Assembly (NCBI GenBank): GCA_000697335.1
Contig: JNEM01016915.1
Span: 1-25,421 of the forward strand
Length of the DNA: 25,421 nucleotides
Direction: 5' to 3'
Source: Conidiobolus incongruus B7586
Lineage: Eukaryota > Entomophthoromycota > Entomophthoromycetes > Entomophthorales > Conidiobolaceae
The position numbers and the translations under genes are program-made. Of this stretch, positions 1 through 12,981 are shown one piece after another (the stretch's first letter is position 1; each line of letters opens with the position of its first letter). The notes beneath the pieces were generated by a model that did no database searches, was not told where the DNA came from, and saw only the letters and a program-made list of their open reading frames with translations.

Positions 1-323
1 AAAAAATAAAAAAAATATTAAGTCAATAAAGCAATTATTAAAAAAATTATTGACCATATGTTATGAAATTAACCTATAAAAATTCATAAAAATATTTAAA
101 AAATTATAAATTATATTAAAAAATAATTTGGGTATATGAATATTAATTTGATAATTATGATAAAAAATTCTATTGAAATAATATAAGGTTAAAAATATAT
201 TATATTTGAATCATATATTGAGTTAATGATATTTATGTCATATTAAACTAATAAAAAAGCTTTGTATTAAAGCACTATTTTTATATTTATTGAGAATTAA
301 TGTTTCTGATGAACAAAGATCAA
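1..323. other. AT-rich intergenic DNA, no gene seen
   Basis: This stretch is almost entirely A and T with short homopolymer runs. I see no open reading frame with codon-like composition and no structural RNA before the tRNA that follows. Confidence 0.7.
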
Positions 324-396
324 GGTTCCATGGCCAAATGGATAAGGCGCTTGACTACGGATCAAGAGATTCCAGGTTCGATCCCTGGTGGAATCG
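324..396 (+). tRNA. tRNA-Arg (anticodon ACG)
   Basis: This 73-nt cloverleaf reads arginine CGN codons, with A34 expected to become inosine. The acceptor stem pairs GGTTCCA (324-330) with TGGAATC (389-395), with one G-T wobble, and G396 is the discriminator. The anticodon arm is CTTGA/TCAAG around a 7-nt loop with ACG at 357-359. The A box (TGGCCAAATGG) and B box (GGTTCGATCCC) of a Pol III internal promoter are both present. There is no intron and no encoded CCA, as expected for a eukaryotic nuclear tRNA. A T-run downstream near 424 could terminate Pol III. Confidence 0.96.
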
Positions 397-3039
397 TAAT
401 TCAGTTAAATTATCATTCTAATTTTATTTCATCTATTTAATTTTCACAATTTTTTTCAAGTTATCATAACCAGGATTATATACGTTACTTTTTTTTTCAA
501 TTGATATTAATCTTTATTTTTGAAATATTTTAACAATTTTTATTAAATGACTGAGTATTTATATATATTATTATATTCAAATTTCATAATTTGATAAGTT
601 ATTATCCAATTACTTTTATCCAATATTCAATAAGTTTTTATATTATAAATCTATCAATATATATTTGTAATTTATCGTTTATATCATGAAATACATATTA
701 AGAATATATCTAAGGTTAATCAATATTCAAACTTTTTTTTAATTTAAATCAATATAATATAATATTTGTGTTGAAACAGTAAAGTAAATCTAACTAACTA
801 ATGCAACAGGATACTAATAATTGAAATTGTTTTAAGATTTATATCAATATTTCAATATCTCAAAGTAATAAATTTGACTGAATAAATTTTAGTTTTCAAA
901 GTTAGGATTAGTTCCCAAAATTGACCGAGTTATATAGTCATTTGGTGGTTTAAAATTCGAAACTAAATTGGCCATAATTCAAAGGATTATTTTCAACTAG
1001 CATTATTATAATCATATTCAGCCACTATCAAATTAACTAGGTATTCAAAACTTGTAAGTTTTATGTGGAACTAATTAATATCAGTTTTAGTTTATTGATA
1101 ATATATTTTCAATAGGGTTGGATAAAAGAAGGATTTTTTGAAACATGGATTTAACTGATTGATCCTCAGATTTATATAAGTTTGAAATATTTTAAGTTAA
1201 TTGAAAAAATTAATCAAATTTTTCAAATATCAGTTCATAACCAGATTTTTGGGTTCGTTCTGCCAAAAATATTATGATTAAGTAATTGTTTGTATTTTGA
1301 AATAATATCAACGTTCAAGCAGATTAATAATATCTGGAATACAAATATTCAATAATATTATAAATTCCAATTTTAAAGCATGAAATTGAAATTAATACAG
1401 TACATTTTCCAACTGAGTTTTGATTATTATTATTTTTTAATAGTTAGGCTGGGTAATTGATAATTATATAAAGTGATCTTAAAGTATTAATTATATAAAT
1501 AAATTTTTTATTCTTTTTACAAAATAGTTTGATAACCACTTTTGAAATTGATATAGTATATTTCATTCAAATTACTAATTAACAAAAATTAATTTTATTT
1601 AATTATCAGTAATTAAATATATCACACTTTTGATAACTTTTTGAATACGTTGAGTTAGTTATTTTTAATTATTTTAAAAGGATATGCATGAATATTCAGC
1701 AATTTTTAAAGTCGCTAGGTTAAATCTAAGGTTTAATTATTTAAATCAGATACTATCCTTCCCTAATTATGAATTCATAAAAGTATTTTGTTATTTCGAT
1801 TCGTTAATAATATAAAATTTAAAAGATTTATTTATATTAACACCTTATCGATTTAATCGCGCATTATTTCGAAAATAATTCATAGTTGAATATTGAAATA
1901 TCTTGTTATTTAACAATTAGACTGATCCTAATTTTTCATCTAGCATAATTAGTTTAAATACACACATTGCAAAACTATTATAGTTTGACTTAAAAAATGC
2001 CAATTTAATCATTTATATGTTAATATAACAATTTTCCTAAAAATTAAAAAAAATTCTTGCTTTTAATATATATTAAATTTATTACTTTATCAAATAAAAA
2101 TATTTGAATTTAATTAAAAAAATCAAAATGTTAACTAAATCTACTTTAAAATGTATTATCATTAATAATTTGTAATAATCAGGTATTGTATATAACTAAA
2201 AAATTTTAAAATTAATATTTTCAGAAATATATTATTATTATTATTATTTGATTGCTAATTAAATAATATCATAACAAATCATCTCTGAATTTATTTTACA
2301 AATTTCATTTCATAATACTCTTAAAAAAGTATAATATAATTTGAAATTTTTCATTATATATGGATTTATTTAAAAAGGTTTAATATAGTGTTATGCAAGG
2401 TGAGTATAGTTGAATAATTGATAGAATGAGTACATTGATAAATGGTTATATAATATTATTTTATAACTTTCGGTTTATCCAATATCCTATAATTACTATA
2501 AACTATTATATAAATAAACTATTTTACTCAAATAGTAATCTCGATAAAAAAATCGTTTAATTATTTGATTTCCAAATTCATTACTAATGTAAATCCAGAT
2601 CGTTATAAACTGAAACTCAAATAGTTAGAACTGAAACTAAAAAATCTTAAATATGGTCCAAATAATTTTGATATCATTTTGAAATTTATGGCAATTTATC
2701 AAGTCATTATAAGGAAAGGAAGTGAAACTTTGACGTGTTTCCAGTTGAAAAGAATTTATACAGAATTCAGCCCCTAATTACATTTGACTCAATCTAACCA
2801 CATCAAATTCTGTGATCTAATGGTATAAATAGTGATAAGATTCAATTCCAAACAAAGTTTTGTTAATTATAATCTACTTTTTAATTACAATATCCTAATC
2901 TTTGTAGTGGTCAGTGCTAGTGATAGATTTTTAATTGACTGTGAGTGTTAATACTCAATATCAAAATTTCATAAAATCAATGTTAATGCATTTTATATAG
3001 ATTTGCCGTTTTATTATTTTTAATTAAATATTTTGAAAT
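397..3039. other. Long AT-rich intergenic region upstream of the Ras gene
   Basis: About 2.6 kb without a recognisable gene. It contains short A/T tracts and a small ATT trinucleotide run around 2229-2249. The last 300 bases are less AT-extreme and hold a TATA-like box at 2824-2831, as expected for the promoter and leader of the Ras gene that begins at 3040. I saw no coding-like island, transposon ends or long repeats here. Confidence 0.6.
2824..2831 (+). promoter_or_regulatory. TATA-like box upstream of the Ras gene
   Basis: TATAAATA lies 209 bp before the Ras start codon, in a stretch with higher GC than the surrounding desert. The same octamer is found 124-140 bp before the DM9 and carnitine acetyltransferase starts. 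In DNA this AT-rich the octamer also occurs by chance, so the call rests mainly on position. Confidence 0.35.
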
Positions 3040-3948
3040 ATGAGTGACGTTTATAAAATTGTAGTATTGGGTGATGGTGGTGTTGGTAAGGTAATTATAA
3101 TTAGTATATTATTCAAAAATAAATATTAATTTTAATTAATTTTTTTTCACTTATCTTTGATAGACTTGTTTGACTATTCAGGTATATTCTATTCAGTTTT
3201 ATTTTAATATAATTTATTAATGATAATTTGGATATAGTTATGTTTGAACCACTTTGTTGGTAAGTTCATATATTATTTAATAAATTGACTGCGGTGTACT
3301 AACTGATACCCTTTAATTCGTTTTAAATAAAATTAATTAGAGGTAAGTAATGAAATGATATCTATAGTGTTTTCAAATATAACTTAATATTTTGCATTAA
3401 ATAGACCTACGATCCAACGATTGAAGACAGTTACAGAAAGCAGGTTGTCATTGATGATGAACCATGTGTCTTAGAGGTGCTAGATACCGCAGGACAAGAA
3501 GAATACACCGCTCTTAGGGATCAATGGATTAGGTATTTCGTTATTAACCTATCTTATAAGAATATGATAAGATAACTTTATTTATAGAGATGGTGAAGGA
3601 TTTGTCATTGTGTATGCTGTAACCTCGTATACATCCTTCGAACGGGTTGAGCGATTTAAGGAGCAAGTAACTCGAGTGAAAGACAGCGACAAAGTACCCG
3701 TAGTCATCGTAGGGAACAAATGTGACGTTGAGGACAATTTACGTGAAGTGAAATATGAAGAAGCTCAAGCAGTTGCCCAGAAGAATGGTTGGAATCTTAT
3801 GGAAGCCTCTGCTAAAACATGCTACAACGTTGAAGAGCCCTTCTTCAATGTTGCAAGAATGATTCGTGCTAGCCAACGTCAAGAAGAAGCGCCGGCCGCC
3901 GTAGACGAATCGAAAAATAAGAAGAAAGGAAAATGTCTACTTTTATAA
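3040..3948 (+). CDS. Ras-family small GTPase (fungal Ras2/RasB type), six exons
   Basis: A membrane-anchored GTP/GDP switch of 193 aa, normal Ras length. Proposed exons are 3040-3090, 3164-3181, 3238-3259, 3341-3342, 3405-3532 and 3588-3948, giving introns of 73, 56, 81, 62 and 55 bp, all GT-AG. Visible motifs are the P-loop GDGGVGKT (residues 11-18), switch [11 protein letters not shown] (32-41), switch [10 protein letters not shown] with the catalytic Gln at 62, NKCD (117-120), SAK (148-150), a lysine-rich tail and a C-terminal CaaX box CLLL (190-193). The final Leu favours geranylgeranylation. DTAGQEEY plus RDQWIRDGEGF points to the filamentous-fungus Ras2/RasB group and not Rap1/Rsr1, which lack that Gln. 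Exon 4 is just AG: it completes Glu31 across two introns and is needed to keep the frame and the exact family spacing. A TATA-like box lies 209 bp upstream. The gene converges on the PAK kinase, a known downstream branch of Ras/Cdc42 polarity signalling. Confidence 0.93.
3297..3303 (+). promoter_or_regulatory. Consensus branch point in Ras intron 3
   Basis: TACTAAC is a perfect match to the fungal branch-point consensus. It lies about 38 nt before the acceptor AG at 3339-3340. It supports the intron that ends immediately before the proposed 2-nt exon, separately from the following intron. Confidence 0.75.
3341..3342 (+). other. Proposed 2-nt micro-exon (exon 4 of the Ras gene)
   Basis: The sequence reads attag|AG|gtaagt. 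The left intron (3260-3340) has a gtaagt donor and a TACTAAC branch point; the right intron (3343-3404) has another gtaagt donor and ends in atag. The two bases join with the last G of exon 3 to make GAG (Glu31), so switch I reads [14 protein letters not shown] at exactly the family length. Splicing 3259 directly to 3405 puts the rest of the protein out of frame. I found no alternative acceptor just upstream of 3405 that would supply the two missing bases. Confidence 0.72.
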
Positions 3949-5067
3949 ACTCTCAGACTCTATCATCCATCATATATTAGCAAGCTTTCCTTTTTTCCAA
4001 TCTTTTATTATATCCTTCTTTATCAATTTATGCTATTATTAATTTATTCGATTGGATTGAATCATATAATTCACTAATAAAAACCTTAGTTTCAATACTG
4101 ATTCTATTTTGATTATTATTAAAATGATAAATTATAATACAATTAAAACTTATTCTATCATAATCATTACATATAAATCATTTCAAAACATTACCTAGAT
4201 ATATATGAATTTTGATTTGATAATATCAATCTCCAGATACAATCTTAATTTTAATCAATTTTAATGAATTAAAACTAAATAGTTTTAAAGAATTTTTATA
4301 CAGTGAGAAATTCTCTTCTCGTTTAAAACTTCAATTAAGATTTTAAATATTTTGTATCATTTACTCAATGGAGTATTTCAGAAAATGAGTGATTCTAGTT
4401 AAGGTATTACCTTGTTTTGAACACGTCCAAACTAATATATAATGTTAATTTTTTTTTCAATTTTTTTTGTTTTAGAGTATAGTAGATAATTATACAAGTT
4501 AAAATATTGATATCTAAATTAAAATTTTTGTTTTTGTATATAATGTATTACTGTTTATTGATAATTTTGATTGATTTTTTTAATTTTTTTTAATATATTT
4601 GATCCTAATAAATTCAAAATTTTGTTACTAAATGGGAAAACCATATTTTGAATTATTTGTATTTATAGTTAATATTAATACTAAATATATACCAAATCAT
4701 TCCAATTATTAAATTCAAAATTTTAATTTAAAGATGGAATATTATTATTACGATTGTACTCAATTAATCATTGATTTATTAATCAATTCAATATAAAATA
4801 ATATCATTGATATATTTTGATGAAATTTAATGCTATGCTGAGTTATAGTAATAGTGAATCAATTCAAGATTTGATTTTTATAAGTAGCAGAAAATATGAA
4901 GAAAACTAATTATTTAAATAAGTTACTAAAATAATTAATTAAATTTAAAAGATATTTTTACAAATGAATAAAATTATCAGTTAAACACCGCTCTGAAATA
5001 TCAATTATAATAATATTTTTTTTGAAAATATTATTATAAATATAAACACGGTAATTAGCCTACTCTA
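3949..5067. other. AT-rich DNA between Ras and tRNA-Glu
   Basis: The first part is the Ras 3' untranslated region; an AATAAA at 4076-4081, about 130 bp after the stop, could be its polyadenylation signal. The remainder shows only A/T-rich low-complexity sequence with no supported gene. Confidence 0.6.
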
Positions 5068-5139
5068 CTCCGATACAGGGAATCGAACCCTGGCCGTCTC
5101 GGTGAAAGCGAGAAATCCTAACCACTGGACCATATCGGA
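5068..5139 (-). tRNA. tRNA-Glu (anticodon TTC)
   Basis: This 72-nt tRNA has acceptor stem TCCGATA paired with TATCGGA and discriminator G. The anticodon arm TCTCG/CGAGA encloses CTTTCAC with anticodon TTC, which decodes GAA and GAG. The B box reads GGTTCGATTCC. There is no intron or encoded CCA. Its sequence is identical over all 72 bases to the tRNA at 18064-18135, which lies in the opposite orientation. Confidence 0.97.
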
Positions 5140-6560
5140 TTAATTTTCACTAATTATTTCATTTATTAATTTGAAACACTATTACTTATTAGACAACAAT
5201 CTTTTTCTAAATTTTATCACTATATTTTAAAGTAATAACTTTTTTTATTTACTCTAATTTTTTCCCTTAATTATTTTGTAAATTCCTTCTTTCTTGTAAA
5301 TACGATATTCACTATACAATTTTATATAATTATTTGTAAATCTGTTTTTTTAACAAAGATGGAATTTTATTCACCTGACATGTGATTTCTAAATTTTGTT
5401 ATAACTAATAATGGTATTAAAGCTATTAAATGTTGGTTATTAAGATAATAATAATCAGATATTATAATATACAAATTATGAATTTCAAAACTGCATAAAA
5501 CATTTATTGGGACTAATCAGTGAATCTTTGTCAAGTAACCATTTCCAATTTATATTTTAATTTTGATCAAAATATATTATAATAATAGTACTGTTAATAT
5601 TATTATAATAATATATAAAATTGATTAATTTAATATATTTTCAAATATAAGGAGATATTATAGTTAAAATTTAAAAATTTCAGTTTAATTAATTTGAAAA
5701 GGTTTGAATCAAAATGTAAAATAGTTAAAATTAGAGCAATTTACAAAGAATTGTGAATCATGATCCTATTTTAATTATAATATTTGAAATATTATACTAT
5801 AAGTATAGTATAAATATCTTCATTATAAACCACTTGATATTGAATTTGTTCAAACCGAATATAAAATTAAATCTAATCATTATTAAATTTTGATTTCATC
5901 AAATCCCTTAAAAAATTTTTAAAATCTCTCATCAGTTCGAAATTTCTCAAGCATTAGCCAATGATGACATCATTTCTTTCACTTAAATGTTAGATATCGC
6001 AACTAACATTTACTCAATTCATCTATTTATTATGTATTACAAGTATGATTAATGTGGATTCCGAATGGGATCAAGGGGAAGACGATATATTATTGGTTTA
6101 AATATGAGTTAATGTGAGCCACGACTAATTTAACAGCTCATATAAAAATAGATTCTAAAAGTTCATTTTGGATAATTTAATTAAATTATTTTTTGCATAT
6201 TATTTGAGAATTTTAGGGATCCAGATAATTGAAAAAAATCGAGAATTGAATAATTTGAAAATCTAAAGATATAATACGATAAAAATATATATATAATTTA
6301 ATTACAAAAGATTAAAGTATTATTTTAAAAATGGCATGATTTTAAATCTTTAAATCTAAAATGTCATTGTAGTATTTGTGAATAATTTGGGCAAGAGGGA
6401 ATAATGATCTATGGTATAATGTAAGGTGTGGTGCATGGGAAAAAGAGATCAGATGGCAGCCATTGGACGATCGTATATTTAGAGCTTTCGATTGTTAAGC
6501 TTCATGTGGCACAATGCTGCATGGTGGTGGAATGGGATATGTAGGAAAGTTTAACATTGT
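5140..6560. other. Intergenic region between tRNA-Glu and the 3' end of the PAK kinase
   Basis: Mostly AT-rich. Two less AT-extreme islands stand out. One at about 5930-6130 contains a 15-bp palindrome (5960-5974) and a short stretch reading NVDSEWDQGEDDILLV on the plus strand, too short to identify. The other, about 6365-6560, adjoins the PAK stop codon and is most simply its 3' untranslated region. No full gene can be supported. Confidence 0.5.
5960..5974. repeat. 15-bp palindrome AATGATG-A-CATCATT
   Basis: Perfect 7-bp arms flank a single central base. The core resembles a bZIP/CRE-like half-site arrangement (TGACATCA). It sits in a locally GC-richer island, 600 bp downstream of the PAK gene. 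A regulatory role is only a guess. Confidence 0.3.
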
Positions 6561-9020
<2,460 letters not shown>

Positions 9021-9532
9021 AATAACATAAAATTTATAAAATACAAAAAAAAAATTAATTATTAAAATTGATTATTACTATTATATTATTTAAATTGAAA
9101 AATAATAAAGAATTAAACAAAGAAACATTAAATAAATTGAATTTATTTTTTATCAATTCTTTCAAGTATCACAAAAAATAATTAAATCAAGCTACACATA
9201 CATAATAAATTTGCCTTATTAATAGTTATTGAGGATAGTTTTCAAGATTTTCAATAATACTATTTAATTTAATCTATCTTTTTAGCTAATCTATTGTGAA
9301 TAATTTGACATGACTATATTTATTAATAATAATTTTTTTAAATATTAACAATTGCATTATCATGTTCTTAATATTGTCTAAAATTAGTTAAATGCCACTA
9401 ATTGAAGTTGAATTAACAATTCCAACTGAAATGAGTGGTCAATCATTTCCTTTAAGCGGCTACTAGTTAATCACATTTACTATTCTCATATCATGTTCAA
9501 AGCTCATCACCTGTATAATGAGCGATAAACTG

Positions 9533-9624
9533 AAGTATCAACAAAGGAATGAATTATTGATTAAAATTCATGTGAATAGACAATCCCTCATTTAAGTGAT
9601 TTGCCAGAGATAGTGTTGATACTT
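9533..9624. repeat. 11-bp inverted repeat with 70-bp spacer
   Basis: AAGTATCAACA (9533-9543) is the exact reverse complement of TGTTGATACTT (9614-9624). A smaller hairpin, GCTCAT/ATGAGC (9502-9507 and 9518-9523), lies just before it. Together they could mark a structured transcript or a small decayed element, but there is no clear target-site duplication. Confidence 0.3.
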
Positions 9625-11926
9625 TGAATAACTTGAAATTTGATTTGATAGTTCAGTTGCAAAGATTATTATCCAATAAAATCGGCTAATCCTAATTGGT
9701 ATAAATTTTTTAGTGCTTGATTGATGAATTTAGTTTAAGTCAATTTATTTTCGGCAAATATTGGAATCGTTTTGGTAAATTTTTCTTACTATTAAATTGG
9801 AATTAGGTGGGAGAATTCCTGATACTAAAGAACAATCTATTTTATAATTGAATAATAAATTATGTTGTATTCTTTTATATATTTTAATCAAATGAAATAT
9901 AAATTATTCCAATTTATATTAATAAAAGTTAAAAGAGGTGTTGCAAAATATAGATCAAATCAATTTCTCTGGAGATATAAGACATTTGATACTTAACTAA
10001 CTACTAGTAATATTCAATTTCATTTATTTGCGAAATACAAAACTTGATGAATTATACTTAAAAATGAATTTATAAAGTTTTCTCAAAAAAGACCTGGAAT
10101 ATGAAATATTGAGCGGTGTGAATATATAATATAGTAATGGCTTAACAATAATATTTAAAAAATATCATTGATTAAGAATAAAATAGCCTAAAATATTATA
10201 AATCACAATATTTAATAATGCCTAGTATTCTGTTTTGCAAAACAAGTCTGTAATTCCAATATCATTGTGAATTGGTTATATCAGATATTTTTATATTTTC
10301 CGTATCATTTTCCATTTTCATAACATTCTAATTTAGCTATATCCATTTTACTAATAATTTGTCCAAAATTAATTCAAATAACATAAATCAATGTTTCCAA
10401 AAGTAGAAGTACTTCATTTACAATCGAAATATATAGATTTTTATTTTTGAAATAGCAAAACAAATAATTATGAATATTAATGTTATAATATGAACTTTAG
10501 TTAAATTCATATTAAATAACATAAAACTTTATCTCATAAAGAGTTGAAAAAAAATAAATGACACTTCTTCGGCATCAACCAGCATGTACATATCATTCTT
10601 ATCCATTGACAATCGACTGTTAAAAAATATATTAAATATATATTAAAATGAAATAATAGCATTTTTTACCATCAAGATAATACTCAAAGTATATACATCA
10701 ATTACAAAATAAAATTGAGAATTTCAATCAAGTCATTAGACAATGATTTTATGATATGGAGTAAACATTTATTCCAAATATTGTTTTAAATTTTGCAATT
10801 TTTAAGGAATCAACTCAAAAACTGAATAGCATTATCTTTTTAATCCCCATACTATTATTCTACATAATTTACATGTCATGCTATCACATATTTATTAAAC
10901 AAAAAAAACAATATTCGATTTTAATAAAATTAAAATATTAGGTTGAACATTAAGTAATGACTATTATTGAATTTTGATTAATTACTAATTTTAATTATAT
11001 ATTTTTAATAACAAAATTGAAATATATTTCTAATACCTTGAAATGTTATTAAATATAACTAATATCCAAAATTCTGATTTCAATAAAATTATACAAAAGT
11101 TACCAAATACATTAAATTTCAACTAAAATATTTACCAGTTTTGATAAATGAAGAAAAATATGAAAATTATTATTGCGTAAATTTTGAAATTTTTTATCCA
11201 TATTAATATGATCCTTACCAACTCTAATATTATTTTCATTTTGTATAATTTATTCAATGAATATTATATTGTATTAATGTTTATAGAGTAATATAAAATT
11301 TAGAAATCAAAATCCTTTCCTATAACTATTTTGAATACACTATATGAATTAAAAACAAATGTAACTAGCAACAAAAATATCTAACTAAATAGTTTCCTAT
11401 TATATAATGTAATGTAAACATTATAATCAAAATACAATTTTTATAATAGCATTGTTTCAAGAAAAAATAGTTAGGAGTAAGACTTATAGTATTTTCAATT
11501 AACATTTTCCAGTACAAAATATTAATTAGAAGCTTATAAATTATAATAAATATATACTAGTATATTATTTATGAAAAAATTGGATTATATTATTTAATAG
11601 CTATTGTAGAAAACCAAGTTTATACATTCATGCTTTAATTTTAACTATGATTTTTTACCACCAATTTAGTCACCTATTTAAAACAATATTAAACTTAGTA
11701 GTATATATTCAAAAACAGAGTATTTTTATATTCAACAAATTCTTATACAGATTTTAGATAATTAACAATACTACAACTATAAATCAATTATGGTTAATTA
11801 AGTTCAAATTATGATCACCGCTTAGTGTTCAACTTAATATTCTGTACAATAAATCAAATTTCTATCATTTAGGAGAATATTTAAATATTGACTAGTTAAA
11901 ACTTATGAGCCAATTTTGAATCAATT

Positions 11927-11980
<54 letters not shown>
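11927..11980. repeat. Composite (AC)9(AT)18 microsatellite
   Basis: Nine AC units (11927-11944) run directly into eighteen AT units (11945-11980). It is a pure, uninterrupted simple repeat, so its length is probably polymorphic between isolates and could also be affected by sequencing or assembly slippage. Confidence 0.97.
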
Positions 11981-11985
<5 letters not shown>

Positions 11986-12841
11986 CAAAATGTTAGAATT
12001 TTGTACTCTTGATAAATTAAATAAACTTTAAATTTATTAAAACATCTAGAATTGAAAATTTTGAGACTTAAATAATTTCTCAATGATTCTATAAAAAAAT
12101 CCATTAAATCCGGATTATTGAATTAGTAAATATATTTAGAAATACTTTATAGTTTTTTTACCACTAAATTGGTTAAACAATCTTGAATTTTCTCTTTATT
12201 CGTCATTTAATTAACACAGATATCATAAAATTATATGTTCGTATTAAATTTTAATAGATTTGGTATAATAATGAACACCAGGTATAAAAATCATAATAGA
12301 ATATATTCGTGATAGAATCACATGTAAATTCTATACAGCCATAGCATTACATTAGTATTATTATATATCTGAATATTTAACTCAATATACGATTATTTTA
12401 AAAACAATTTGGAAAAATACCTGAAAATTGGGTTTTAAATAAAATTGTGAAACATTTGGCAATAATTAACATCTGAAACAAATTCTTTTAATAGTTAAAG
12501 ATTTATGAAACTAAACCAATCTAATTGACTACTGTAAATTTATTATTCATAATAATTTAGTGTAATTCAAGTTAGTCTCCATATTAAAAAAATCTCTCCA
12601 ATATTTATAATAAAAAGATTGAGAATTGTTTTTTAATTAATTGTCACTGCGCTAAAAACTGATATAAAATTACCAAACAGTAATTTATTGCAATATGCCG
12701 AAAAACCATAAATCAAATGAACCAATCGTTTAACCAAAATTCATGAAATCATCCCAAAGAAGACTACGAAATTCATATGAGAACTATGAATTTAAATAAT
12801 ATTACCAAATGAGTCAATATCCTAATATGAATTAAAGTCAG

Positions 12842-12849
12842 TATAAATA
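12842..12849 (+). promoter_or_regulatory. TATA-like box upstream of the DM9 gene
   Basis: TATAAATA, followed by ctcgg, lies 133-140 bp before the ATG at 12982. The position is typical for a yeast or fungal TATA element with an untranslated leader of moderate length. A chance match is possible in this composition. Confidence 0.4.
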
Positions 12850-12981
12850 CTCGGATATGTCACTAGATTTTGTTATAGACTTCATCAAATATTAAAGAAA
12901 TAATTAAATAAATAATTATTCAAATAAAAGACATAATAATATTAATCAATATTAAACAATAGTAAATACAAATTATATAAT

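Larger units (their letters stand above)
9021..12981. other. 4-kb AT-rich gap between the divergent PAK and DM9 genes
   Basis: Both promoters must lie in this gap. It holds a composite (AC)/(AT) microsatellite at 11927-11980, an 11-bp inverted repeat (9533-9543 and 9614-9624), and a 60-bp island with near-genic base composition at about 10561-10620. Apart from these I see only low-complexity AT DNA. No reading frame here has a recognisable product. Confidence 0.55.

Noticed and set aside
3256-3404. Ras splicing from a donor at 3256 directly to 3405 without the 2-nt exon
   Set aside because: This keeps frame but deletes two residues just before switch I and uses the poor donor gttggt, ignoring the perfect gtaagt at 3260 and the second perfect donor at 3343.
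3040-3948. Ras gene as a Rap1/Rsr1 orthologue
   Set aside because: Rap1 and Rsr1 lack the catalytic Gln in switch II; here DTAGQEEY is present and RDQWIRDGEGF matches the fungal Ras2/RasB group.
5925-5985. Possible C/D-box snoRNA (ATGATGA motif)
   Set aside because: The C-box-like motif is part of a palindrome, and I found no properly spaced D box (CTGA) with a closing stem.
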